DNA from: Verrucomicrobiota bacterium
Lineage (GTDB): Bacteria; Verrucomicrobiota; Verrucomicrobiia; Verrucomicrobiales; Akkermansiaceae
DNA length: 64,000 nt
Reading direction: 5' to 3'
Assembly: GCA_017301995.1 (NCBI GenBank)
Contig: JAFLEH010000025.1
Location: forward strand, 53,981 to 117,980
Below, piece after piece: positions 54,979 through 63,354 of this stretch. Every line of letters begins with the position of its first letter. Within the stretch, counting starts at the first letter, position 1. A model generated the notes under the pieces. That model was given only the letters and a program-made list of their open reading frames with translations, made no database searches and had not been told where the DNA came from. The position numbers were made by a program, and so were the translations under genes.

Positions 54979-56313
54979 TCAATGCCCGGGCTGTGCCGCC
55001 GCGGCGGGTGTCTCGGGCCGGCCGGAATGCTTCTTGATCGGCTCCGGATGCCAGCCGAGGATCGTGGCCATCGTCCAGAACGCCACCACGTAGGCCAGCG
55101 CCACGTGCCAGCCATGGCGCAGCCAGCGGCCGGCCGATTTCGCCTCGCCATACATGTTGGAAATCGCCACCCCGGCCGAGGAGCCGAACCACAGCATCGA
55201 CCCGCCGAAGCCCACGCCGAACGCGAGGAAGCCCCAGTCGTAGTTGTCCTGCTTGATCGCCAGCGCGGTCAGCGGGATGTTGTCGAACACGGCGGACACC
55301 GCGCCCAGCCCGAAGGCGGTCAGCGTCGAGGGCGGCGGCAGTTTCTCCACCGGCATCATCGAGGCGCAGGTCACCAGGAACAGCAGGAAAAACGTGCCCA
55401 TCAGGGATTCCTTGACCACGTGCCACGGATGGCGGCGCACCGGGATGGTCACCAGCACCGCCAGCCACACCGCCACGCCGATGAACGGGAACGAATCCGC
55501 GATCTGATGATAGAACTTGTTGATCACGATGTTGGTCACCATCGCGAACACCAGGATCAGCGCCACGACGGCGATGCGGCCCCAGTCGATTTTCACGTTT
55601 TCCTCGGCGTCCGCGGCGATCGGCTGATAGGCGTGCTGCTGCTTGGCGGCGATGATGCCGGAAATGAACAGCGCGATCACCGAGGCGATCACCGCCTCGA
55701 ACACCACCTTCGGATGCGCTCCGGCGATCCACATCATGGTCGTGGTGGTGTCCCCCACCACGGAAAACGCGCCGCCCGCGTTGGATGCGGCCACGATCGC
55801 GGCGAGGTAGCCGATGTGGACGCGGCCCTTGAACAGCTTGTGGGCCATCGCCCCGCCGATCAGCGCGGCGGCGATGTTGTCGAGGAAACTCGAAATGAAC
55901 CAGACCATCGCCAGCATCAGGAACGCGCCTTTCCAATCGTTAGGCAGGAAGCGCGGCAGGGTTTCCGGCACCTTGCTGTCCTCGAAGTGGCGCGCCAGGA
56001 TCGCGAATCCCAGCAACAGGCAGAACAGGTTGGCCAGCGTGACCCACTCGTGTCCCATGTGGCCCGCGAATCCGGCCAGACCCGTGCCGGTCTTGAAACC
56101 GGTGAACACGATCTTGTAAACCGCCACCGAAACCACGCCACACAGCGCCACATAAAACGTCTTGTGATGGAACAACGCCACCCCCAGCAAGGTCAGGGCG
56201 AACAGAATGAACTCCACGGGAATGCCGAACGGAGCCGGACCCGCGCTGGCGGATCCGGAAACGGTGGCAAGGCCGGGCACCAACAACGGAGGGAAGGCAA
56301 AGGCTGTCATCAT
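54979..56313 (-). CDS. nhaD: Na+/H+ antiporter, NhaD type
   Basis: 444 residues from ATG 56311-56313 (a GTG seven codons upstream is also in frame). About 11-12 hydrophobic helices of the ion-transporter superfamily: FVISSFLDNIAAALIGG-like segment WFISSFLDNIAAALIGGAMA, AAIVAASNAGGAFSVVGDTT, and FGLGAVSAVFDNIPLTALAI. The paired DN motifs in half-helices and the VVGDTTTTMMW loop are the conserved elements of NhaD-type antiporters. It exchanges Na+ and H+ across the membrane and together with the OadB-type pump would set the sodium gradient. No regulator adjoining. Confidence 0.87.
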   Translation of the reverse strand: MMTAFAFPPLLVPGLATVSGSASAGPAPFGIPVEFILFALTLLGVALFHHKTFYVALCGVVSVAVYKIVFTGFKTGTGLAGFAGHMGHEWVTLANLFCLLLGFAILARHFEDSKVPETLPRFLPNDWKGAFLMLAMVWFISSFLDNIAAALIGGAMAHKLFKGRVHIGYLAAIVAASNAGGAFSVVGDTTTTMMWIAGAHPKVVFEAVIASVIALFISGIIAAKQQHAYQPIAADAEENVKIDWGRIAVVALILVFAMVTNIVINKFYHQIADSFPFIGVAVWLAVLVTIPVRRHPWHVVKESLMGTFFLLFLVTCASMMPVEKLPPPSTLTAFGLGAVSAVFDNIPLTALAIKQDNYDWGFLAFGVGFGGSMLWFGSSAGVAISNMYGEAKSAGRWLRHGWHVALAYVVAFWTMATILGWHPEPIKKHSGRPETPAAAAQPGH

Positions 56314-56903
56314 GTGATGGCGCGGAGGCTTCACGGAAGCCCCCCCGGTGTCAAGCCCCGGATCGGCCCCGCCCCATTTTCCCGGAAATATTCACCGCCA
56401 GGACGCCGCCATGGGATGACGATTTTCGACTGAGGATTGTCGTTTTCGCGCCGCGCCCCAAATAACCCATAACTGATAGCCCATACCCCCACGGCGCGGC
56501 CGCTCCCGTAGCCGCGCTCGTGAGAGCGTGGCCTCCCAGGCCTTCCCCGCCGGAAAATCCACCGCAAAGACGCGAAGATCGCGAAGGAAATGGGAGATCG
56601 CGGATGGTGGATCGTGGATGAAGAAGCGCATGACCTCCCCAATAACCCATAACAAATAACCCATAACCGCGGCGCAGCCGCCTCCCCGTCGCAACGCGAC
56701 GTCTCATTCCAGCCCACGGCGAAACCGTGGGCCCACCATCCTCCAACCCACCCCGCGTGCCAACGGCACGCCTCATCGCGCGGCGTCTCCGGCGGCTAAG
56801 CGAGTCACCTCAATTGGCGGTTAGGTCCGCATTGCGACCCACAATGCCCTTTTCGAAACCATGAAGACCGTTCCAATCGGTCTCCAATTCAAGAACCAAC
56901 ACC
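56314..56903. other. Non-coding region with short direct repeats
   Basis: No supported gene; small overlapping reading frames lack coding signature. The word AATAACCCATAAC occurs at 56461-56473, 56641-56653 and, in variant form, at 56655-56667. A segment (GCAAAGACGCGAAGATCGCG around 56570) is of the type widely dispersed between genes in related genomes. Probably a degenerate repeat-rich spacer. Confidence 0.5.
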
Positions 56904-57815
56904 TCACACCTCCACGTCCCTGCAATGCGCCTCGATGCGGTCGGCGATGGTGCGGAGTTCCGCTTCACCCAGAGGCGGACCCGACAGGAGGGCCGGCAAA
57001 TTTGGCACAAGCTCCAGACCGCTGAGCACATGGACCCCGCCCGGCGGGCGGAGACGGGTCACATACCATCCCGGAATGACCACCACCGGCACCACCGGAA
57101 TCGGCCGGGTTGCCGAGCCGGTCAGCCACTTGGATAGATCCTCGGCCGCCCTTCGCGCCTGCCGGATCGGCTCCTCGCTTTCGTAACCGCCCGCGAAGGA
57201 TAGCCCGCTGCCGGTGTAGGTCACCACCCAGCTATCATCGGGGCGATCGTTGCCGTTCGGCTTGCGGCGGGCCTTGGTCTCGATCGCGAACACTCCACCC
57301 GCACCCACCACGACGTGATCGATATTGTAGTTCGTCGCCTCGCCGCCCGGCTTCATGTCCACCACGAAATCGTGGAAAACCCGGAATCCCTTTGCCACGA
57401 GTTGGCTGAGCTTCTCCCCGATATACCGCTCCCCGTCGAACCCGAGTTGGTAATTGCGGAGATCGTTTCTCAGCCGGACGATCCTGCGCCATTGGAAACC
57501 CACCACCACCAAAGCGATTGCCACAGACGCACCGGAAACGATCCAGTCTGAAACGGCTAAGGTTCGGATGCCTGTTAGCAGCGCGAAGATCATGAACAAC
57601 AGCGTCAGCGCGATGACAACCGCCGCATCCGTCATGTCGTCCCGGATGGTTTCCAGTTTCAGACGCAAACCCTCGCCGGGTGGGCGCAGGAGTTTCTCAC
57701 CGAACGGCGTCCGGCTCTTCGCCCGCTCCGCCGCCAGGATCGCGTTGAAACGCCAGCGGAACAGGCCATACGCCATCAGTGGTATCGCTACCGGCAGCAG
57801 AAATGTGAGGTTCAT
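56904..57815 (-). CDS. NERD-domain (nuclease-related) membrane protein
   Basis: 303 residues. One N-terminal helix (~3-20), a pair of helices at ~67-105 (AAVVIALTLLFMIFALLTGI, VSGASVAIALVVVGFQW), and a NERD domain at ~125-260: LGFDGERYIGEKLSQLV, FHDFVVDMKPGGEATNYNID, HVVVGAGGVFAIETKARRK with the (D/E)xK nuclease signature, and a later WVVTYTGSGLSF strand. NERD proteins are predicted DNA-processing nucleases, often located near restriction or stress systems. Here it sits next to a GIY-YIG-like and an MmeI-type gene on the same strand, suggesting a defence cluster. Confidence 0.85.
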   Translation of the reverse strand: MNLTFLLPVAIPLMAYGLFRWRFNAILAAERAKSRTPFGEKLLRPPGEGLRLKLETIRDDMTDAAVVIALTLLFMIFALLTGIRTLAVSDWIVSGASVAIALVVVGFQWRRIVRLRNDLRNYQLGFDGERYIGEKLSQLVAKGFRVFHDFVVDMKPGGEATNYNIDHVVVGAGGVFAIETKARRKPNGNDRPDDSWVVTYTGSGLSFAGGYESEEPIRQARRAAEDLSKWLTGSATRPIPVVPVVVIPGWYVTRLRPPGGVHVLSGLELVPNLPALLSGPPLGEAELRTIADRIEAHCRDVEV

Positions 57816-57900
57816 GGCAACGTGGATTGCTGGGATGGGTATGAAATGTCACATCGTGGCATAACGGAAGGAGACCGCCGACCATCCGAAGCGTTGGTTG

Positions 57901-58515
57901 TCAGTCTGTGGAACCGTAGGTTTCCTCGTAAATGTCGGATATCAGTTTGCCGCCATACGACCAGAAAGGTCCCGGAGCCACACTGTAGTCGGTGCCAAGA
58001 AGTTCTCTGGTGGCGGCGGTTAGCGACATCTCCGCTTCCCCCAACCGGACCTTTCTTGGTCCAGCAACCGCGACCGTGGAATCGCCACGGGTGAATTGCA
58101 GTATGGAACCGGTGGGGATATTCATCTCCTCAAAATTGAGATTCGGACGGCGTGAGCGGAGTTGTTCGGCGGCGACGATGGACTGCGGATCGAGATCCGC
58201 GGGCTGCTCTGTTACTTCCTGGGTGGCGTCCTCGGAGTGGAGCAGCTTCAGAATGGCAATCGCCTGCTCGACCTCGATCCGGAAGAACTCCCGTTTGGGG
58301 TTGATCCGATTGGGTGAGAACGCGATGTGCAGCGCCTTTTCAACCTCTTCCGGATTGGCAACCTTGCATGCGAATTCGATGGTGAACGGAACGGGCACGC
58401 CAGTGGTGTAAAGTTGTGCGATCCGCAAATTCGCGTCGGCTTGGTCCGTCCTGCCGATCTTGACCAATCCCGGCATCGCCGGATTGGTTAGAACATAGAC
58501 AATGCTTAATGACAT
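57901..58515 (-). CDS. GIY-YIG-like (T5orf172/MUG113 family) protein
   Basis: 204 residues. The first ~95 residues form the GIY-YIG variant fold of the T5orf172/MUG113 group: YVLTNPAMPGLVKIGRT, RIAQLYTTGVPVPFTIEFAC, and EKALHIAFSPNRINPKREFF, where the KIGRT and NPKREFF motifs hold the catalytic Arg and Glu. The C-terminal half is a separate domain of unknown kind (LQFTRGDSTVAVAGPRKVRL, FWSYGGKLISDIYEETYG) of the type seen in restriction-associated proteins. It lies 21 bp downstream of the MmeI-like gene on the same strand, so likely an accessory nuclease of that locus. Confidence 0.83.
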   Translation of the reverse strand: MSLSIVYVLTNPAMPGLVKIGRTDQADANLRIAQLYTTGVPVPFTIEFACKVANPEEVEKALHIAFSPNRINPKREFFRIEVEQAIAILKLLHSEDATQEVTEQPADLDPQSIVAAEQLRSRRPNLNFEEMNIPTGSILQFTRGDSTVAVAGPRKVRLGEAEMSLTAATRELLGTDYSVAPGPFWSYGGKLISDIYEETYGSTD

Positions 58516-58536
58516 GTTGGTGTATTGGTTAGTAGA

Positions 58537-61347
58537 TCAATTCTTCCGCTTCTTGGTTTTCGCCTCCTTCACCAGCGGTGCCGCGAGTTGTTCGTAGAGG
58601 GCGAAGAGGTATTCCACGCGCTGGCGGTCGGTTTGGAAGGGGTCCTTGCGGTAGCAGCGGTCCACGGCGCGGTCCAGCGCGGCGTGCGCCTTGGCCAGCG
58701 GCGGCGGCATCGATACCGGATCATACAGGTCCGCAAGCGTGCTGCCGGGATATCGCTCCCGCGCCGCCAAGACCTCCCGCGCGCTCTCCTCCACCTTCTG
58801 CCGCTGCGCCTCCGTCGCCTCCAGCGGCCAGGGGAAGTTGTTATAGACGAGCTTGGCGGAGTAGCGGTAGTCGCTTTTCAATCTCCCCGCTACCTGCCGC
58901 ATCCAGGCCATGTGCATCGTGGAGGTGAGAATGCCGAAGTGATGGAAAGTCGCGTTGGCGATGGTGAACAGTTCGGTGCTCGCCACGACGTCCGGCGGAA
59001 GAATCGCGGCCGGAATGAACATCCTCCGTTCGGATGAGGTTTTGGGAATAGCCAGATAGACCACCTCGGGCTGCCGATCTTCCCCAAACAGTGTTGGGGT
59101 TGAGGCAAGCTTCCGGGTCGCGTCGCGGCTGCTTGCGGCCCGGACGGACTTCACCGCTTCGATGCGTTTCATCAACTCCGGCATGGCTCGCAATTCGGCG
59201 GGTGAGGCGTGCTTTAGCCACAAGCACCAGCGTTCGATTCCGTTGATAAACTCTTCCGCGCCGAGAAACGGACGGATGTATTTCGCCGCGCCCGGTTCCT
59301 TTGCCAGAAATTCGCGTTTGTCTTCCGGGGAGAGCAGCAAATGCCCGCCATCGTTAGGCATGGAGCCGAACGCGATCGGAGGGACCGGGCAAAGCGGTTC
59401 CGAACGCGAGGAGACCACCGTGTCTCCGCCTTCGATCAGATAGGGAGATATGTTGGCAACGGTGGTGACCGCCGGGTTGGCGGGATCGTTGTCGTAGTCG
59501 AAGATTCGTTTCGGCTGCGGTCCCATGGCGTCGTTCTTGCCGAATCCAACGATGACGCAATGGACATGTGCCTTTCCGCGCGCTTCGCTTTCCCAAGTGA
59601 AAGTCCGGTGGGCGAACTGGATCTTGTAGGGTCCGGCGGCCAGGACCCTGCCCCACAGCAAGCCGGCCTGCTCACCCTGGCAGATCGAGTTTGTGCTCAC
59701 AAAGGCACACCGGATGCCGGGAGCGGGTTTCATGTATTCCGCGGCAATCGCATACCACGCCGTCACAAAGTCCAAAACCCCGGTGCCCGGCGCGTCGTTC
59801 CACGCGCGTTTGAGGTCCTCTTTCTGTTCGCCGGACATATATTGTTTCCCCACGAACGGCGGATTTCCCAATATATATCCGCATTTCTCCGGGGGGAGGA
59901 CGGTTTTCCAGTCGATCCGCAGGGCGTTGGCGTGGTGGATGTGGGGGGACTTGCGCAGGGGGATGCGCTGGTAGAGTTGGCCGAAGGCTTCGGAGAGGGC
60001 GATGTTGGCCTGGTGGTCGGCCAGCCAGAGGGCCACCTCGGCGATGCGGGCGGGGAATTCCTCCAGCTCGATGCCGAACATCTGATCGACATCGATGAGG
60101 GAGAGCGAGTTCACGTCGAAGGCGAACTCGTGCTGGGTTTCGCTGAGCGCGTTGCGGTGGAGTTCGAGGAGGATCTCCAGTTCGAGGGCGCGCAGTTCGC
60201 GGTAGGTGATGACGAGGAAGTTGCCGCAGCCGCAGGCGGGGTCGAGGAAGGTGAGGGCGGAGAGTTGCTGTTGGAGCGCCTCGAGGCGGGCGGTGCGGCG
60301 GGTGGATTTGTCGGCGCGGGCGGCGTCGAACTCGGCGCGGAGGGCATCGAGGAACAGCGGGCGGATGAGTTTCAGGATGTTTTTCTCCGCGGTGTAGTGG
60401 GCGCCTTTTTCGCGGCGTTCCGCCTTTTCCATGACCCCCTGGAAGAGCGAGCCGAAGACGGCGGGCGAGATCCGCTCCCAGCGGAAGGCGCAGGCCTTGA
60501 GCAGCGCGGCGCGCATGGCGGTATTGAAGTCCGCGAAGGAAATGCGCTCGGCGAACAGCGCGCCATTGACGTAAGGAAAGGCGGCGAGGTCCTCGTCGAG
60601 GTTGGCCTGGCGGTTTTCCGGCGGGATGTTGAGCACCTCGAAGAGGCGGGCCAGCTTGGGGCCGGTGTCGGAGCCGTCGGCGGCGGTGCGGTGGGTGAGG
60701 AAGGTCTTGAAGTCCTGCTGGTTGAAGATGCCCGTGTCGTCGGCGAAGAGGCAGAACAGCAGGCGGACGAGGAGCACGCGCAGGTCGTGGCCGGAGAAAC
60801 CGCCGGCTTCCAGGGCGTCGTGGAGGCCGGCCATGAGTTCGGCGGCCTTGATGTTGGCCGGGTCCTCGGGGTCGATCTTCTGCTGCTCCCGGCCCAGGAT
60901 GAAGACGAAGCGGCGGATGTGCTTGTGAAGATCCTTGAGCGGGAACTCGATGGAGGCCTCCGGCGATCCCGGCTCCGCCTCCAGGTCATGCAGGGCGATC
61001 CGCTGGAAATCCGAGACGATGAGCCAGCGCGGCACCTCCGCCTGCCGCCCGGAGTCGATAAGCCCGCGCAGGTAGTCCATGCCCTGGGCGTGCGCCTTGT
61101 CCAGGCACTGCCCGGCGGACTTGTGCTCGATGAGCACGCGGGCGGGCCAGAAGAGGTCGATGTAACCCCAGTTTCCGGAAAGTTTCCGCACCGGTTCCTC
61201 GAAGGTGGCCACGGTGCGCCGCCGGACGCCGAAGATTTCGAAAAACTCGTTCCAGAACGTCTGGCGCTCGGACTTCTCGGACGTGGTGCCCTTCCAATCG
61301 CGGGAAAACGCGATGGCGCGGTGTTTCATTTCGTTCCAGGAAAGCAT
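58537..61347 (-). CDS. MmeI-type (type IIL/IIG) restriction-modification enzyme
   Basis: 936 residues, similar in size to MmeI (919). Order: N-terminal PD-(D/E)xK endonuclease (~60-76, WGYIDLFWPARVLIEHKSAG), helical spacer (~150-330), N6-adenine methyltransferase with SAM motif LDPACGCGNFLVITYRELR (~369) and catalytic motif ILGNPPFVGK (~491), and a C-terminal target-recognition region (~650-900). Single-chain enzymes of this group methylate one strand of a non-palindromic site and cut ~20 bp away. Recognition specificity cannot be read from sequence. The end of the gene is 21 bp before the GIY-YIG gene. Sequence looks intact. Confidence 0.9.
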   Translation of the reverse strand: MLSWNEMKHRAIAFSRDWKGTTSEKSERQTFWNEFFEIFGVRRRTVATFEEPVRKLSGNWGYIDLFWPARVLIEHKSAGQCLDKAHAQGMDYLRGLIDSGRQAEVPRWLIVSDFQRIALHDLEAEPGSPEASIEFPLKDLHKHIRRFVFILGREQQKIDPEDPANIKAAELMAGLHDALEAGGFSGHDLRVLLVRLLFCLFADDTGIFNQQDFKTFLTHRTAADGSDTGPKLARLFEVLNIPPENRQANLDEDLAAFPYVNGALFAERISFADFNTAMRAALLKACAFRWERISPAVFGSLFQGVMEKAERREKGAHYTAEKNILKLIRPLFLDALRAEFDAARADKSTRRTARLEALQQQLSALTFLDPACGCGNFLVITYRELRALELEILLELHRNALSETQHEFAFDVNSLSLIDVDQMFGIELEEFPARIAEVALWLADHQANIALSEAFGQLYQRIPLRKSPHIHHANALRIDWKTVLPPEKCGYILGNPPFVGKQYMSGEQKEDLKRAWNDAPGTGVLDFVTAWYAIAAEYMKPAPGIRCAFVSTNSICQGEQAGLLWGRVLAAGPYKIQFAHRTFTWESEARGKAHVHCVIVGFGKNDAMGPQPKRIFDYDNDPANPAVTTVANISPYLIEGGDTVVSSRSEPLCPVPPIAFGSMPNDGGHLLLSPEDKREFLAKEPGAAKYIRPFLGAEEFINGIERWCLWLKHASPAELRAMPELMKRIEAVKSVRAASSRDATRKLASTPTLFGEDRQPEVVYLAIPKTSSERRMFIPAAILPPDVVASTELFTIANATFHHFGILTSTMHMAWMRQVAGRLKSDYRYSAKLVYNNFPWPLEATEAQRQKVEESAREVLAARERYPGSTLADLYDPVSMPPPLAKAHAALDRAVDRCYRKDPFQTDRQRVEYLFALYEQLAAPLVKEAKTKKRKN

Positions 61348-61712
61348 GGCGATGCCGCCACCCTAGCGAAACACCCGGCGGACGCAAGTGGGGAAATCGA
61401 GAGGCAAGAATCGAGAGACCAGAGACCAGAGACCAGAGGTAAGAACCAAGACGGGAGAGGCCCCGTCCGCCGGGGTTGGCGGGCGGGGCCTCATCGTTCC
61501 GCCCGATGACCCGCGACCCGTATATCCGCTAGGCCGGCTCACCCGGAAAACCACCCCCCGCCCCCGCCTGATATACGCACCATTTTTCGAAAAATCCTTG
61601 CCATATCAACGGATTCCGCCCACCCTCCACCCCGAGCACCCGTCCGGATATCACTTCCCGACATGCTACGAATAAATACTGTTGGGCGAAAATCTGAATC
61701 GCCAATAATACA
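61348..61712. other. Non-coding region upstream of the plus-strand cassette array
   Basis: No gene, and in particular no integrase on either strand. Contains AGAGACC tandem copies (61411-61440), a strong GC-rich hairpin (GAGGCCCCGTCCGCC / GGCGGGCGGGGCCTC, 61457-61492) that may end the opposing transcription units, and just before the first cassette gene a GTTGGGC core (61681-61687) fitting the integron consensus GTTRRRY, a candidate attI or residual attC crossover. Confidence 0.5.
61457..61492. repeat. Strong GC-rich hairpin
   Basis: GAGGCCCCGTCCGCC pairs with GGCGGGCGGGGCCTC around a 6-base loop with one bulge. No clear T-run follows on either strand, so terminator function is uncertain; structure itself is plain from the sequence. 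Confidence 0.6.
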
Positions 61713-62114
61713 ATGAAGACAACCGCCAAGTTCTTGCTTGTTCTGGCCGTTCTTACGGCAATGTGCGCCATCATTTGGGAGTTCACTTTGCCGGGGGGCG
61801 TCTACGATTGCACAGATGAGGTTGGCTTCGACTATCTGAGTCCAGGCGATTGGGTGCATGGACCTATCGAGTATGTTGAAAAGATCGATACCATGCGAGG
61901 AATGGAGTTGCCCGACACCCTGAAGCGAGGTTGGACGATTACAGGACTATGGGGCATCTGGTGGTTCATGTTCGGATCGTCGATCATTATAGCGGGTTTT
62001 GCATCGCGTATCAGTTGGGGAGCAGTTGCCGGCACATCACAAGATCGAAACCACACCGACACAGAACCGCCCAACAAGCCGTGGGATGCAACCGGCGATA
62101 ACGTCCGTTCTTGA
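61713..62114 (+). CDS. Cassette-encoded membrane protein
   Basis: 133 residues, not recognised. Helix 1 at ~6-26 (FLLVLAVLTAMCAIIWEFTL), a ~55-residue exposed domain with YDCTDEVGFDYLSPGDWVHG, and helix 2 at ~80-105 (LWGIWWFMFGSSIIIAGFAS). ATG 61713 lies ~25 bp after a GTTGGGC core. The C-terminal 15 residues (PNKPWDATGDNVRS) are encoded by the left half of the attC. Lower GC content than core genes. First cassette of the array. Confidence 0.7.
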   Translation: MKTTAKFLLVLAVLTAMCAIIWEFTLPGGVYDCTDEVGFDYLSPGDWVHGPIEYVEKIDTMRGMELPDTLKRGWTITGLWGIWWFMFGSSIIIAGFASRISWGAVAGTSQDRNHTDTEPPNKPWDATGDNVRS

Positions 62115-62158
62115 ATTCGGGCTCGCCACCGCCGGTGCATCCACATCAACGTTCTGCC
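62069..62158 (+). other. attC recombination site 1
   Basis: Left box GCCCAAC (62069-62075), stem GTGGGATGCAACCGGCG (62081-62097), right stem CGCCGGTGCATCCAC (62130-62144), right core GTTCTGCC (62151-62158). The left arm equals the reverse complement of the right arm plus two extra bases (one G, one A), the extrahelical-base feature that gives attC its strand polarity. Confidence 0.88.
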
Positions 62159-62164
62159 AAGAAA

Positions 62165-62656
62165 ATGACCCGCGACGAAGCAGTCAGCCAATTCGAGTCC
62201 GAGGGCTTCCACGCATTCAAGCGTGACTGGAGCATGGGTGCGACGATTGGTGTCGGGATACTCAACACGACTGCCGGTGAGTCTGAGATTGAGAGTTTTT
62301 CCAAGCTCATCTACCTTTTTCCCATCAATGATGAGTGGGGTATTCACGCACCAAATATTCTCACGGAGACAGACTATTCTCGCCGATACGATTTCGAGCG
62401 CGCCTGTCATGTGGCTCGGGTGTTTTTAAAGTGTGATTATTTACCGTTCGCGCCAGAGAGCATTCTGATTCACCACATTCGTGGCGATGGTGGCGGATAT
62501 CAGGTGATGGAGCATGTTCCGACAGGCGCTAAGAAGCAACTCACGCGACCAACTGCCTGGGGCAGCGAGGTGTTGCGCAAACGCCACCAAGCGTTGGATG
62601 AACTCGCATTCGAACTGGCACTCGGAACAACGAAGGCAGAACAAGCCGCGTCATGA
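62165..62656 (+). CDS. Cassette-encoded soluble protein, unknown function
   Basis: 163 residues from ATG 62165, 6 bp after the attC core, chosen over an upstream in-frame ATG that lies inside the attC. Soluble mixed alpha/beta protein (TRDEAVSQFESEGFHAFKRD, YLFPINDEWGIHAPNILTET, ESILIHHIRGDGGGYQVMEH, KRHQALDELAFELALGT). Family not recognised. The C-terminus KAEQAAS is encoded by the next attC's left box (GGCAGAACAAGCC), again a read-in of the recombination site. Confidence 0.68.
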   Translation: MTRDEAVSQFESEGFHAFKRDWSMGATIGVGILNTTAGESEIESFSKLIYLFPINDEWGIHAPNILTETDYSRRYDFERACHVARVFLKCDYLPFAPESILIHHIRGDGGGYQVMEHVPTGAKKQLTRPTAWGSEVLRKRHQALDELAFELALGTTKAEQAAS

Positions 62657-62764
62657 CAACCACTACCAGCCGCCCTGTTTCGATGTTTTCCCGAAACTAC
62701 GACCTCAAACCCGTGATCGACGTGCGCCCTCGCTGGTAGTGGTGCATGCGCTCATCGTTCTGCC
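62635..62764 (+). other. attC recombination site 2
   Basis: Left box GGCAGAAC (62635-62642), stem CCACTACCAGC (62660-62670), central variable region, right stem GCTGGTAGTGG (62732-62742), right core GTTCTGCC (62757-62764). Left and right boxes are exact complements. ATG of the next cassette is 9 bp downstream. Confidence 0.9.
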
Positions 62765-62772
62765 AAGACAAC

Positions 62773-63321
62773 ATGAAATCGATCGCAATTGTCGCCACAG
62801 TCATCCTGGCCGCACTTTCTTGTTCAGCCAAAGACATTGCATGGACATATGTCGCTGAAGAGGGAGAGGATGCGACCAGCTTCCACTACTACTTCTATCT
62901 GTCTGACGGTTCCAGCATAGAGCGCATACGGTGGGTCTGGAACGGTGGTGCCCAGAACGCGCCCACTGTGACGGAATACATTTTGGACTCAGGAAGGATT
63001 ACGATTCGTGAGCTTGTAGGAAAGCGTGAATCAGTGGGTGCTTTGTGCGCTGGCAAGGAAGCCGATCTTGAACTCAAAGAGGAGTATTCCATCCTTGCCG
63101 CGGACACCTCCCATATGCTCATTCCGCCACAGCCCGATCAATCGCTTACCGCCCGGCAGCGAATCGATCTGAAGAACATCATCGACTTGCTGGCAAAGGA
63201 GCGAAAGCCATTCACCAAGCAGGCAGAACAAGCCGCGGCTGGGCAACCCGCTACCCGCCCCAAAACGAAGTCGGAGGGCAATCAGAAGCCTCAACCTAGA
63301 TCGAAAGGGCGCTCCCGGTAG
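62773..63321 (+). CDS. Cassette-encoded secreted protein
   Basis: 182 residues from ATG 62773. Signal peptide (MKSIAIVATVILAALSCSAK). Mature part has beta-strand-rich sequence (WTYVAEEGEDATSFHYYFYL, IRWVWNGGAQNAPTVTEYIL) and a helix (LTARQRIDLKNIIDLLAKER); not recognised. The last ~35 residues (AAAGQPATRPKTKSEGN...KGRSR) are encoded by the following attC and closely match the tail of the unrelated membrane protein at 29802-30326, because the two attC sites are near-identical. Confidence 0.7.
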   Translation: MKSIAIVATVILAALSCSAKDIAWTYVAEEGEDATSFHYYFYLSDGSSIERIRWVWNGGAQNAPTVTEYILDSGRITIRELVGKRESVGALCAGKEADLELKEEYSILAADTSHMLIPPQPDQSLTARQRIDLKNIIDLLAKERKPFTKQAEQAAAGQPATRPKTKSEGNQKPQPRSKGRSR

Positions 63322-63349
63322 CGGGTTGCCAGCGCATCATCGTTCGACA
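63222..63349 (+). other. attC recombination site 3
   Basis: Left box GGCAGAAC (63222-63229), stem GCTGGGCAACCCGCTACC (63238-63255), right stem GGTAGCGGGTTGCCAGC (63317-63333), right core GTTCGAC (63342-63348). Arms differ by a single extra G. Stem almost identical to the minus-strand attC at 29772-29897. Confidence 0.9.
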
Positions 63350-63354
63350 ACAAG

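Noticed and set aside
59341..61509. 722-residue plus-strand reading frame opposite the MmeI-type gene
   Set aside because: Composition (Gly/Glu/Val-rich, no motifs) is that of a shadow frame; the minus-strand frame contains the methyltransferase and nuclease motifs.
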